From positions 1-15,021 of the forward strand of contig JBGSIZ010000004.1 of NCBI GenBank assembly GCA_041742255.1: DNA of 15,021 nucleotides, read 5' to 3'. Every line of letters starts with the position of its first letter. The stretch's first letter is position 1. Origin of the DNA: JBGSIZ01 sp041742255. Its GTDB lineage: Bacteria; Pseudomonadota; Alphaproteobacteria; Rhodobacterales; Rhodobacteraceae. The translations under genes and the position numbers were made by a program. Below, one piece after another: positions 6,957-13,614 of the stretch. The notes beneath the pieces are model-generated. The model did not search any database. It saw nothing but the letters and a program-made list of their open reading frames with translations, and was not told the DNA's origin.

Positions 6957-7760
6957 TCACAGCCGGATCAGGGGCAAACCCATCATCGCTTGGGCAAACA
7001 GCGCCATGGTGATGGCGGTCCAGATCACAGCAACCGCGAATACCACACGTCCAGCCCGCCCCGTGCGATCCGCCCACAGCCCCACCAGCGGCAAAACCTG
7101 CAACGCATGCAGCGACATGAAATGGGCGGGGCGCAAATCGCCCACGGCAGCGGACCATCCCAACAGCGGGATCGTGGCGGCTCCGGGGGCGGGCACGCCC
7201 ACGAAATGGCTCTCCAAACCGCTCAACGTGCCCGCCACAATCAGGGTCAGGATGCACGACACCACGGCCCCCGCGACCAGTCCAACCCGTGTGGCCGGGC
7301 CAAACACCGTGTCGCGCCACGCCACTGCGGCCACCGCGACCGGACCCACAACCAACAACACGGCGCCCAGACCCATCACGCCATACATGGCGGCATGGAA
7401 CGGGTCGCCGATGTTGTAGTGTGACCCTTCGGCGCGGGCGGCCTGATAGGTGATATAGATCATCTCGGTCAGAAACGCTGTGACCATCACGGCCTCGGTC
7501 ACGACCAGAACACGGCCTGAACTACGACCTGAACGGCGGTCCGGCGACATGGCGCGGACAATCAGGGCAAGGGTGGCAAAATGCACCACGAACGACATCG
7601 CAAACTTGGCGGGCTTCAACCATACCGGGGCTTCCAGATAGGCGCGGGTGTCAAACCCGGCCCAGATCAAAATCAAAACGAAAAACGCGGCCGAGGTGGC
7701 AACCGCCACATCAAACGGGGCACGGGTCGCGCGCGGGGCATCGGACATCAGAACGGTCAT
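6957..7760 (-). CDS. multi-pass membrane protein, function unknown
   Basis: A 267-residue hydrophobic protein with about seven predicted membrane spans; I do not recognise a named family with certainty. Conspicuous polar or charged-flanked stretches that may be functional include APVWLKPAKFAMSF (near residue 45), ARAEGSHYNIGDPFHAAMYG (108-127) and DLRPAHFMSLHALQVLPL (near 210-228), which place several His residues beside or within membrane spans. The ATG at 7760 is three bases past the stop of the upstream ABA4-like gene, so the two are almost certainly one operon under the promoter at 8241-8270. The operon is divergent from, and probably repressed by, the TetR-type regulator at 8296. It ends six bases beyond the gcrA terminator. 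Confidence 0.8.
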   Translation of the reverse strand: MTVLMSDAPRATRAPFDVAVATSAAFFVLILIWAGFDTRAYLEAPVWLKPAKFAMSFVVHFATLALIVRAMSPDRRSGRSSGRVLVVTEAVMVTAFLTEMIYITYQAARAEGSHYNIGDPFHAAMYGVMGLGAVLLVVGPVAVAAVAWRDTVFGPATRVGLVAGAVVSCILTLIVAGTLSGLESHFVGVPAPGAATIPLLGWSAAVGDLRPAHFMSLHALQVLPLVGLWADRTGRAGRVVFAVAVIWTAITMALFAQAMMGLPLIRL

Positions 7761-7763
7761 GAT

Positions 7764-8207
7764 TTACACCTCACGGATCGGGGCAAAGGCGCGCCAGGGA
7801 CGCAATCCGCCCTCGACCAACAATGCCAGCAACAGGCCCATCGGCCCAAACAGGAATGTGACCACCAGAACCGGGGCTTGGGTGATCCGGTCTACGCCTG
7901 CGCGGTCCATCCGGACGGCGACCAAGGCCCCGATCATCAGATCAAACGCGAGGAAATGAACCCACCCGGCCAACAACGCCCAATCATCGGCGAACAACAG
8001 GCGGACATCGGCGAGGGTCTCAAAACCGCCCTCTGCGGCGGCAAACCGGGCCAGAACAACCCCGGCATACAAGGCGGACAACAGGGCCGGGATCAGCAAC
8101 CCAGGCACCGCCAGAACGACGGGCCATCGGCGCGGGGCAAGGATCAGCACCGCCCATCCGGGCAGGGCCACCATGCTGGCCAAGGCGAATAATTCTTCTG
8201 GGAACAT
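7764..8207 (-). CDS. ABA4-like family membrane protein (DUF4281)
   Basis: A 147-residue protein with four hydrophobic spans that matches the ABA4-like family. Signatures: ELFALASMVALPGWAVLILAP at the N-terminus, then GGF-LADVRLLF, then AGWVHFLAFDLMIGA and LVVTFLFGPMGLLL. The plant founder ABA4 is needed for neoxanthin synthesis; bacterial members have no established role, so a carotenoid or photoprotection function is only a suggestion. The ATG at 8207 has GGAG eight bases upstream; the open frame to 8324 crosses the operators and is not coding. It is the first gene of a two-gene operon with the membrane protein at 6957-7760. Confidence 0.85.
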   Translation of the reverse strand: MFPEELFALASMVALPGWAVLILAPRRWPVVLAVPGLLIPALLSALYAGVVLARFAAAEGGFETLADVRLLFADDWALLAGWVHFLAFDLMIGALVAVRMDRAGVDRITQAPVLVVTFLFGPMGLLLALLVEGGLRPWRAFAPIREV

Positions 8208-8227
8208 CCAAATCACTCCGCTGGAAA

Positions 8228-8240
8228 TTTCCACTGTAAA
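8228..8240. promoter_or_regulatory. TetR-family operator O1 (ABA4-like operon side)
   Basis: TTTCCACTGTAAA is a 13-base near-palindrome with one mismatch to O2. The arms pair around C8234 except at one position, and A8227/T8241 extend the pairing. It covers the predicted start of the ABA4-like transcript, which suits repression. Confidence 0.7.
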
Positions 8241-8287
8241 TATATAGCCGCGATTCGCTTGCACCGTCCAGCAATAATATTTACACT
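8241..8287. promoter_or_regulatory. back-to-back divergent promoters for the ABA4-like operon and tetR
   Basis: Minus strand: TGGACG (8270-8265), 18-base spacer, TATATA (8246-8241), start near 8234 inside O1. Plus strand: TTGCAC (8259-8264), 17-base spacer, TACACT (8282-8287) inside O2, start near 8294-8296. The two -35 hexamers abut. The plus promoter would give tetR a leaderless message, and no Shine-Dalgarno is seen before its ATG. Confidence 0.45.
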
Positions 8288-8292
8288 GTAAA
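8280..8292. promoter_or_regulatory. TetR-family operator O2 (autoregulation of tetR)
   Basis: TTTACACTGTAAA is a perfect palindrome around C8286 and ends four bases before the tetR ATG. It overlaps the candidate tetR -10. Its centre is 52 bases (about five helical turns) from O1, so both sites face the same side of the DNA. Confidence 0.75.
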
Positions 8293-8295
8293 CTT

Positions 8296-8901
8296 ATGAC
8301 ACAAAGCCTCGCAAAACCCGACAAAACCTACCACCACGGCGACCTGAAAAACGCGCTCGTGCTGGCTGGACTTGATATTCTGGAAACCGGGGGGCTGCCG
8401 GCGCTGTCGCTGCGGGCCATCGCGGCGCGGGTGGGGGTCAGCCACACAGCACCCAAAAACCACTTTGGATCGCTGCGGGGTTTGCTCACGGCCATCGGCA
8501 CCGAAGGGTTCCGGCGGCACGCGGCCTTCATGCGGGCGGATGTGACGGGGGCGGCGGACAAACCGGCGAAACTCGACGCGGCGATGCGGGGCTATATGCG
8601 GTTCGCGCAGACGCATCCGCACCTCTTTGAACTGATGTTCTCGCCGTTCCACTGTGATTTCTCAGACCCGGCGCTGCAACGGGCGGCGCAACACTCCTAT
8701 GCGGTGCTGTCGGACATCTCGACCGGGCTGGACTGGGACAAAGGGACACTGCCGGGGGGGCAACGGCGCACAGAACTCATGCTCTGGTCGCTGGTGCATG
8801 GCTACACCAAACTGGCGCTCTCGGGGCAGTTGTCGGGAACCGGGCCGGACCAGCCGCGGTTTGACATCACCGACATCATGCCCGGCTTTGGCTACCGCTG
8901 A
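8296..8901 (+). CDS. TetR/AcrR family transcriptional repressor
   Basis: A 201-residue one-component regulator. The N-terminal TetR domain spans about 10-65. It begins TYHHGDLKNALVLAGLDILE and carries the helix-turn-helix LSLRAIAARVGVSHTAPKNHFGS (38-59), where recognition-helix residues replace the more usual aromatic 'YRHF'. The C-terminal ligand-binding domain (about 80-195) has the RGYMRFAQTHPHLFELMFSP motif of the WHG-domain branch (TetR_C_33). It likely represses itself and the divergent ABA4-like operon through O1 and O2; the inducer is unknown. The ATG at 8296 is supported by the family N-terminus; the message may be leaderless. rimO follows 41 bases downstream on the same strand. Confidence 0.92.
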   Translation: MTQSLAKPDKTYHHGDLKNALVLAGLDILETGGLPALSLRAIAARVGVSHTAPKNHFGSLRGLLTAIGTEGFRRHAAFMRADVTGAADKPAKLDAAMRGYMRFAQTHPHLFELMFSPFHCDFSDPALQRAAQHSYAVLSDISTGLDWDKGTLPGGQRRTELMLWSLVHGYTKLALSGQLSGTGPDQPRFDITDIMPGFGYR

Positions 8902-8942
8902 CAGGCCTTTCCCGCAGGCACCCCCTGTCGTATAGGGCGGAT

Positions 8943-10331
8943 ATGTCCCATACCCCGTCCGTGCCAAACCTTGGCCCCCGCCCTGATCTCGCGCCCCGCG
9001 CGACGTTTTCCGAACCGGTCCGGCCGGGCCAGCCCACCATCGGGATGGTCAGCCTTGGCTGCCCCAAGGCGTTGGTGGACAGCGAACGGATCCTCACGCG
9101 CCTGCGGGCCGAAGGCTACGCGATCTCGCCCGATTACGCCGGGGCCGATGCGGTCATCGTCAACACCTGCGGCTTTCTGGACAGCGCCAAGGCAGAAAGC
9201 CTCGATGCGATCGGCGAGGCGTTGCAAGAAAACGGGCGGGTTATCGTGACGGGATGCCTTGGGGCGGACCCGGACTATATCCGCACCTATCACCCGCGTA
9301 TTCTGGCGGTCACCGGGCCGCACCAATACGAACAGGTGCTGGATGCGGTGCATCTGGCGGTGCCACCCTCGCCCGATCCGTTCATCGACCTGTTGCCGGC
9401 CACGGGGGTCACGCTGACCCCCCGGCACTACAGCTACCTCAAGATTTCCGAGGGCTGTAACCACAAATGCAAATTCTGCATCATCCCGGACATGCGGGGC
9501 AAACTGGCCAGCCGCCCGGCACACGCCATCCTGCGCGAGGCGGAAAAACTGGTGGCGGCAGGGGTGCGGGAACTTCTGGTCATCAGCCAGGACACGTCTG
9601 CCTACGGTGTGGACATCAAACACGCGGTGGACCGGGACCACCGGGCGCATATCACGGACCTTGCGCGGGATCTGGGGTCGCTCGGGGCGTGGGTGCGGCT
9701 GCACTACGTCTACCCCTATCCCCATGTGCGGGACCTCATTCCGCTGATGGCGGATGGGTTGATCCTGCCCTATCTCGATATCCCGTTCCAGCACGCGCAC
9801 CCGGACACGCTGCGGCGGATGGCACGGCCTGCGGCGGCGGCCAAAACGCTGGACGAAATCGCGGCATGGCGGTCGGTCTGCCCGGACATCACGCTGCGCT
9901 CCACCTTCATCGTGGGCTATCCCGGCGAGACTGAGGCGGAATTCGAAACCCTGCTAGATTGGCTGGACGAGGCGCAGTTGGACCGGGTCGGCTGCTTTCA
10001 ATACGAAAACGTGGCGGGGGCACGGTCCAACGCGCTGCCCGACCATGTGGCGGCCGAGGTCAAACAAGACCGCTGGGACCGGTTCATGGCCAAGGCGCAA
10101 TCCATTTCCGAGGCCAAGCTGGAGGCCAAAGTGGGCAAAACCCTGCAGGTCATCGTGGACGAGGTGGACAGCGACGGCATCGCGACCTGCCGCACCTGGG
10201 CCGACGCCCCGGAAATCGACGGCAACCTGTTCATCGACGAAGGAACAGACGGGCTAAAGTCCGGGGATATCCTGACCGTGACGGTGGACGAAGCCGGGGA
10301 ATACGATCTGTGGGGTGTGCGCTATCGTTAA
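8943..10331 (+). CDS. rimO: ribosomal protein S12 methylthiotransferase RimO
   Basis: A radical SAM enzyme that adds a methylthio group to the conserved Asp of ribosomal protein S12. It has 462 residues, slightly long for the family because of a roughly 30-residue Pro-rich N-terminal leader. Domains in order: MTTase domain with [4Fe-4S] ligands C40 (SLGCPK), C76 (NTCGF) and C105 (TGCLG); radical SAM core with C172, C176 and C179 in EGCNHKCKFCIIP; and a C-terminal TRAM domain ending DLWGVRYR. All six cluster cysteines are present. AGGGCGG precedes the ATG, but the TATAGG at 8931-8936 could also serve as a -10 for a message starting at the ATG. It is 41 bases behind tetR with no terminator between. 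Confidence 0.97.
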   Translation: MSHTPSVPNLGPRPDLAPRATFSEPVRPGQPTIGMVSLGCPKALVDSERILTRLRAEGYAISPDYAGADAVIVNTCGFLDSAKAESLDAIGEALQENGRVIVTGCLGADPDYIRTYHPRILAVTGPHQYEQVLDAVHLAVPPSPDPFIDLLPATGVTLTPRHYSYLKISEGCNHKCKFCIIPDMRGKLASRPAHAILREAEKLVAAGVRELLVISQDTSAYGVDIKHAVDRDHRAHITDLARDLGSLGAWVRLHYVYPYPHVRDLIPLMADGLILPYLDIPFQHAHPDTLRRMARPAAAAKTLDEIAAWRSVCPDITLRSTFIVGYPGETEAEFETLLDWLDEAQLDRVGCFQYENVAGARSNALPDHVAAEVKQDRWDRFMAKAQSISEAKLEAKVGKTLQVIVDEVDSDGIATCRTWADAPEIDGNLFIDEGTDGLKSGDILTVTVDEAGEYDLWGVRYR

Positions 10332-10337
10332 CCACCC

Positions 10338-10362
10338 GTAGGGTGTGTGCTGCGCACGCACC
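10338..10362 (+). repeat. REP-like hairpin downstream of rimO
   Basis: GGTGTGTGC (10342-10350), a three-base loop, then GCACGCACC (10354-10362) form a nine-pair stem with one G-U wobble. It starts 11 bases after the rimO stop and lacks a T-run. I recall similar GTAGGGTG...CACC palindromes as dispersed elements in this group of bacteria; copy number cannot be tested here. Confidence 0.5.
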
Positions 10363-10455
10363 TCAACCGTCAATAATTGATAGTCCAATTCAAGAAATGA
10401 TTTTATAACAAGATAATTGGCAATTGTAAAACAGATCAAATTTGGGACGGCCTAA

Positions 10456-11159
10456 TTGAAATGGCTTCAACACCTTAAGAATGTTCCAATCGCAATCTTC
10501 TTCGGATTTGCCCTCGGGCTCGGCATTTCAATGCTGCTCGGATCAGACATTGACGAAGAACTAAAGCGCTATGGAACCTACTTCATGACCGCAACCATGA
10601 CTTTGGTGGCGTCTGGCATAGCCCTCGCAACAACCATTTGGAACAGTGAGGCAGTAAGAGAGCGAAAGCTCTATGCAGCTAAGGCAAGTTTGCCGATGGC
10701 GCTATCAAAACTAACAAGTGTCGCAAAGTCTGGTTTTAAATATTCTACCTATGATCTATCATACTTCAATGATTTAAAAATCTTTCAGAAGTTGAAAGCG
10801 CGCTCGAAATTTCGGATGATGTATTTTCATCATTGAAAGAGTGTATTGAGTATGCAGACCCAACCTCATCAAAATGGCTATCAAATTTGATTTCCCACTA
10901 TCAAATTTACCTATCTCGGATGGTAAGTGGAATAGGTGATTCAAACTTTTTAAAGAATGATTCTTTCCGTGTGGAACGTGCGGCTGAGTGGATATTGTGG
11001 CACGCAATGATATCGCATCACTTTGACTTTGCCCGTGGGTCTATCATCGTAGAAGACTGTCTGCTGCCAAGTGACATTGGGTCTGGCTTCGCATTCGAAA
11101 TATCTAGCTGCAATTTGCGAGATGAAATTCGTTTTCGTCTTGAACAGATGCGAAAATAA
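10456..11159 (+). pseudogene. AT-rich gene for an unrecognised two-TM protein, split by a -1 frameshift
   Basis: The first frame opens at TTG 10456 (GGGACGG at 10444-10450 upstream) and runs to TGA at 10834-10836. The second frame is open from 10773 to TAA at 11157-11159. Joined by a -1 shift at the T-TTA-AAA heptamer (10773-10779), they give one continuous 234-residue protein. Residues 11-28 and about 41-62 are membrane helices; the rest is a soluble, mixed-charge domain with no motif I recognise, including W, H and E residues in AAEWILWHAMISHHFDFA. The base composition is unlike the surroundings: 10741-10800 has 17 G+C in 60. It sits alone between rimO and the hemolysin III gene, suggesting acquisition. 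It could be a decayed gene, a sequencing error in the five-A run, or a programmed frameshift. A separate second gene from TTG 10833, overlapping the first stop as TTGA, is also possible but would discard a protein-like stretch in frame from 10779. Confidence 0.6.
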
Positions 11160-11260
11160 TACCACCCATTATCAGCCGATAATTTTCAATCTAGCACTTG
11201 TTGAGCAAAATTAACTTCTTGAACCATGTCAGAAGCATGTATCTTGCCGTACTTAACTTC

Positions 11261-11277
11261 AACCGATCGGTTTTTTT
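11261..11277 (+). terminator. weak candidate terminator after the AT-rich gene
   Basis: The palindrome AACCGATCGGTT runs into seven consecutive T (11271-11277). The hairpin can have only four pairs with a GATC loop, so it is marginal on its own despite the good T-run. Confidence 0.35.
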
Positions 11278-11454
11278 ATTGCTAGATAGTTGGAATGTAT
11301 CCCCCCACATTCCCGCACACTCCCGTCCCCTCCCCTCCCCGCTCTTCCACACCGACCGGATACCGACGCAAAACCGACGCGATACAACCGGCCCTTTGCG
11401 CCCCGTTTCCCCCTGTGCATCCGCGCACAACGCCCCCGTGCCCCAACGGAATCT

Positions 11455-11482
11455 TTGACGGCGTTAACCGGATCGCTACCCT
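11455..11482 (+). promoter_or_regulatory. candidate promoter for the hemolysin III gene
   Basis: TTGACG (11455-11460, five of six to consensus) is 16 bases from TACCCT (11477-11482). The predicted start near 11489 leaves about 32 bases before the ATG, with AGGGG as ribosome binding site. Confidence 0.45.
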
Positions 11483-11520
11483 TCCACCTGCACGCTCGCA
11501 CCACGCCAACAGGGGTCGCC

Positions 11521-12174
11521 ATGACCAATCCGCCCTCCACCTACCCCGCCTATGCCCGGTCCGAACGGATCGCGGATGGCATCCTGCACGCGCTTGGGCT
11601 GACCTTTGCGCTCACCGGGGCGGTGCTTTTCGTGACCTTCGGGGCGCTCCATCTGGGCGCGGGGCAAGTGGCGGCGCTGTCGATCTACGGGGCGGCCCTG
11701 GTGGGCAGTTTCGCGGCCTCGGCGATCTACCATTTCACCCCGTGGGAACCGGCCCGCCCGCTGTTCCGGCGGATCGACCACGCGGCGATTTACCTCAAGA
11801 TTGCAGGGACTTACACGCCCCTCGTGGTGCTGATCGGGTCGGCCTTTGCCTATACGGTGCTGGCCGGGGTTTGGGCGGTGGCGCTGGTCGCGGCAGGGGT
11901 CAAACTGTTCTACTGGCGCACGCCGGGGCGGCTCGGCCCGCTCCTCTATCTGGCGCTCGGCTGGGCGAGCGTGCTGTTGATCTGGCCGCTGGCCCCCCTG
12001 CTGCCGGCAACGGCTATCGGCCTCATCGTTGCAGGCGGCTTGTTGTATTCGGCGGGGGTCATCTTTTTCAACTGGGACGGGCTGAAATACGCGCTGGCGA
12101 TCTGGCACGGCTTCGTTCTGGCAGCCTCCATGTGCTTTTTCGCGGCCATCGGCCTCGGGGTTTTCGGGGGTTAA
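11521..12174 (+). CDS. hemolysin III family protein (PAQR/YqfA-like)
   Basis: A 217-residue seven-span membrane protein of the hemolysin III/PAQR superfamily, whose better-known members are zinc-dependent membrane hydrolases. Visible motifs: SAIYHFTPWEPARPLFRRIDHAAIY with S67, H71 and D86; IAGTYTPL (94-101); and AIWHGFVLAAS with H196. Family proteins usually have a His four residues before the WH histidine (HAIWH); here that position is Leu (L192), and the later Cys-His pair is C205-F206. So part of the expected metal site is missing. The ATG at 11521 has AGGGG about six bases upstream; the long open frame back to 11290 is C-rich intergenic sequence. Its stop overlaps the stop of the convergent M48 gene in a shared TTAA. 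Confidence 0.9.
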   Translation: MTNPPSTYPAYARSERIADGILHALGLTFALTGAVLFVTFGALHLGAGQVAALSIYGAALVGSFAASAIYHFTPWEPARPLFRRIDHAAIYLKIAGTYTPLVVLIGSAFAYTVLAGVWAVALVAAGVKLFYWRTPGRLGPLLYLALGWASVLLIWPLAPLLPATAIGLIVAGGLLYSAGVIFFNWDGLKYALAIWHGFVLAASMCFFAAIGLGVFGG

Positions 12175-12896
12175 AGCCCGGCCGCCGTCCGTCGAACCAT
12201 CTCCACCCGCTCCGCATTCCGGGGGTGGGTGCCCAAAAACCGGTCACCGGGATCGGGGATCCGGAAAAAGAATTCGGCCCCGCGCACCGGGTTAAACCCT
12301 GCGCGGGCCGCGATAATTGTGCCCAACCGGTCGGCTTCCAGCTCGAAATCCTTGGAATAGCTGCGGGCACCCACGGCGGCCCCGATCTGCTGCGCGGTGC
12401 GGATGGCCTCCGGATCGCCCGCGCCCACAACACCCGCCAACTGGCCAAACACCACGGCCCCCACAGTGGCATTCTGGCGCTGCCGGGCCAGATGCCCGGC
12501 AATATGGTGGGCGGCCTCATGGGACATGACAAACGCCAATTCATCCGGATTGCGCACATCGGCCAGCAACGGCACGGTAAAGGCGATGATCGGGCGACCT
12601 TGAGGGTCCAGCGTCTGATAGGCATTCGGGGGCTGGCCGGGGCGGTCATCGACCACAATCCGGAAATCACAATTCAACAACGGCTGGCGGCGGCGGCATT
12701 CCGCTTCGGCGACCGGCTCCACAGTCTGCACCACGCTGCGGAATTGGGCGACCGACGCCGCCGCACTCAATCTGGGGCCAGCGGGGGCACTGGGCACCAC
12801 GACTTGAGGCACCGGGGTCCGCACCGGCTCTGGCGGAACAACCACACACGCGCCAAGGGCGACCATCGCCACCAGTCCAGCCCATCCAAACCGCAT
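12171..12896 (-). CDS. M48 family metalloprotease, lipoprotein
   Basis: A 241-residue zinc metallopeptidase related to the periplasmic M48 enzymes (BepA/LoiP type) involved in envelope protein quality control. The N-terminus is a lipoprotein signal with lipobox LGAC, acylated Cys at C17, followed by a Pro/Val-rich linker (18-45). The zinc site is HEAAH (126-130) in FVMSHEAAHHIAGHL, with the third ligand E187 in FELEADRLG. The C-terminal DRFLGTHPRNAERVE is the family's usual end. C67 and C76 may form a disulfide. No TPR tail is present. The ATG at 12896 has a strong AGGAGG seven bases upstream; the open frame back to 13154 is antisense to the next gene. The protein is probably anchored in the outer membrane (inference). 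Confidence 0.93.
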   Translation of the reverse strand: MRFGWAGLVAMVALGACVVVPPEPVRTPVPQVVVPSAPAGPRLSAAASVAQFRSVVQTVEPVAEAECRRRQPLLNCDFRIVVDDRPGQPPNAYQTLDPQGRPIIAFTVPLLADVRNPDELAFVMSHEAAHHIAGHLARQRQNATVGAVVFGQLAGVVGAGDPEAIRTAQQIGAAVGARSYSKDFELEADRLGTIIAARAGFNPVRGAEFFFRIPDPGDRFLGTHPRNAERVEMVRRTAAGL

Positions 12897-12986
12897 GCCT
12901 GCCTCCTGCACCACTCCGCGCAAACCTAACAGGCCCGGGCGCGGGAACCAGCCCAAAACGGGGGCGCTCACGCAATCGGCAAACGC

Positions 12987-13016
12987 TTGCACGACACCCC
13001 CCCGGGCGGCTAGGCT
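12987..13016 (+). promoter_or_regulatory. candidate promoter giving a leaderless message
   Basis: TTGCAC (12987-12992), 18-base spacer, TAGGCT (13011-13016). The expected start coincides with the ATG at 13023, and no good ribosome binding site precedes that ATG. Confidence 0.45.
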
Positions 13017-13022
13017 GCCTCC

Positions 13023-13280
13023 ATGTTTACCATCGAACACGATTTCGACGCGACCGTGATCACCCTCATCGACGAGGGACAGCGGCACCTGCAAGAAGAC
13101 CTGACCATCAACGCCTTCGAGGATTGCGTGACGGTCGAACAATACAACGCGCAACTGGACCGCGTGGTGACAATCACATTGTCCCTCAACCAGTTGCGGG
13201 ATCTGGAGGCGGCGCTGGACCTGCCCGAAGGGGTCTACCGCATCCGCCCCGAGAAAAAGGGCGACGTGGTCGGGGGATAA
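13023..13280 (+). CDS. small conserved-looking protein, function unknown
   Basis: An 85-residue acidic soluble protein that I do not recognise beyond a vague memory of similar hypothetical proteins in related genomes. It begins MFTIEHDFDATVITLIDEG, has alternating hydrophobic residues suggestive of beta strands (about 1-60) and a helical LNQLRDLEAALDLPEGVYRI end. No Cys cluster, signal peptide or membrane span apart from a single Cys (C35). The candidate promoter TTGCAC-18-TAGGCT places transcription start at the ATG. It is divergent from the M48 gene (126 bases apart) and converges on the DUF167 gene with only three bases between stops. Confidence 0.75.
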   Translation: MFTIEHDFDATVITLIDEGQRHLQEDLTINAFEDCVTVEQYNAQLDRVVTITLSLNQLRDLEAALDLPEGVYRIRPEKKGDVVGG

Positions 13281-13283
13281 CCC

Positions 13284-13535
13284 CTACACCACCCGCCACA
13301 CCTTGGTCCGGGACGTCTGGCCACGCACCAGAACCAGCCGGGTTTTGGCGATGCCGATCGCGCGGGCCAACAGCTTTTGCACGGCGGCATTCGCCTTGCC
13401 ATCCTCGGGCACGCAGGTGACATAAACGCGCAACGCACCCGCCTCGTCGCGCACAACACGGTCGCGGGACGCCTTCGGGGTCACGGTCACGGCAAATTCG
13501 GTGCCAACCACGGCAAATGCGGAAAAATCTGTCAT
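13284..13535 (-). CDS. DUF167/YggU (UPF0235) family protein
   Basis: An 83-residue protein matching the UPF0235 (YggU/DUF167) family of small alpha/beta proteins with unknown function. The pattern is clear: FAVTVTPKASRDRV, then LRVYVTCVPEDGKANAAVQKLLARAIG, then RLVLVRGQTSRTKVWRV. In the family the segment usually reads APPVDGKAN; here it is CVPEDGKAN. The ATG at 13535 has AAGG about seven to nine bases upstream; the open frame to 13622 would intrude on the next gene's promoter region. It is divergent from the deacetylase-like gene, with 79 bases between the two starts. Confidence 0.92.
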   Translation of the reverse strand: MTDFSAFAVVGTEFAVTVTPKASRDRVVRDEAGALRVYVTCVPEDGKANAAVQKLLARAIGIAKTRLVLVRGQTSRTKVWRVV

Positions 13536-13564
13536 GCCCGCACCTTGGCACAGACGGGCACGGC

Positions 13565-13593
13565 TTGGCAGGGGGGACGGGATGGTCAACACT
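13565..13593 (+). promoter_or_regulatory. weak candidate promoter for the deacetylase-like gene
   Basis: TTGGCA (13565-13570, five of six to consensus) is 17 bases from AACACT (13588-13593), a poor -10. It would start transcription near 13600, 15 bases before the ATG. Confidence 0.28.
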
Positions 13594-13614
13594 GCGACCA
13601 AACAGGGGGGCGCA

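Larger units (their letters stand above)
11160..11520. other. 361-base intergenic region, AT-rich then C-rich
   Basis: No gene is supported here. The first 130 bases continue the AT-rich patch and hold two weak stem-loops: ATTATC/GATAAT (11168-11183) with a short T-run, and the palindrome AACCGATCGGTT (11261-11272) followed by seven T. Either could end the upstream transcript. The switch to high GC is abrupt near 11295, where a C-rich tract begins; its complement holds a four-run G-quadruplex motif (11322-11340). A candidate promoter for the next gene is at 11455-11482. Confidence 0.6.

Noticed and set aside
8892..9800. 302-codon minus-strand open frame opposite rimO
   Set aside because: rimO with all six cluster cysteines is certain on the other strand; this frame is rich in Arg, Asp and Val and is a complement artefact.
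10338..10362. rimO intrinsic terminator
   Set aside because: The hairpin is good but no T-run follows, so it was recorded as a REP-like element and not a terminator.
10385..10425. Inverted CCAATT/AATTGG and AATTG-G-CAATT upstream of the AT-rich gene
   Set aside because: Short palindromes are expected by chance in such AT-rich DNA; no second copy or matching regulator supports an operator.
11290..11520. N-terminal extension of the hemolysin III protein
   Set aside because: The extension is translated from C-rich leader DNA and looks like no family member; ATG 11521 has a good ribosome binding site.
11295..12929. 544-codon plus-strand open frame across the hemolysin III gene and the M48 gene
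   Set aside because: It overlaps two well-supported genes in another frame and reads low-complexity Arg/Gly/Pro sequence.
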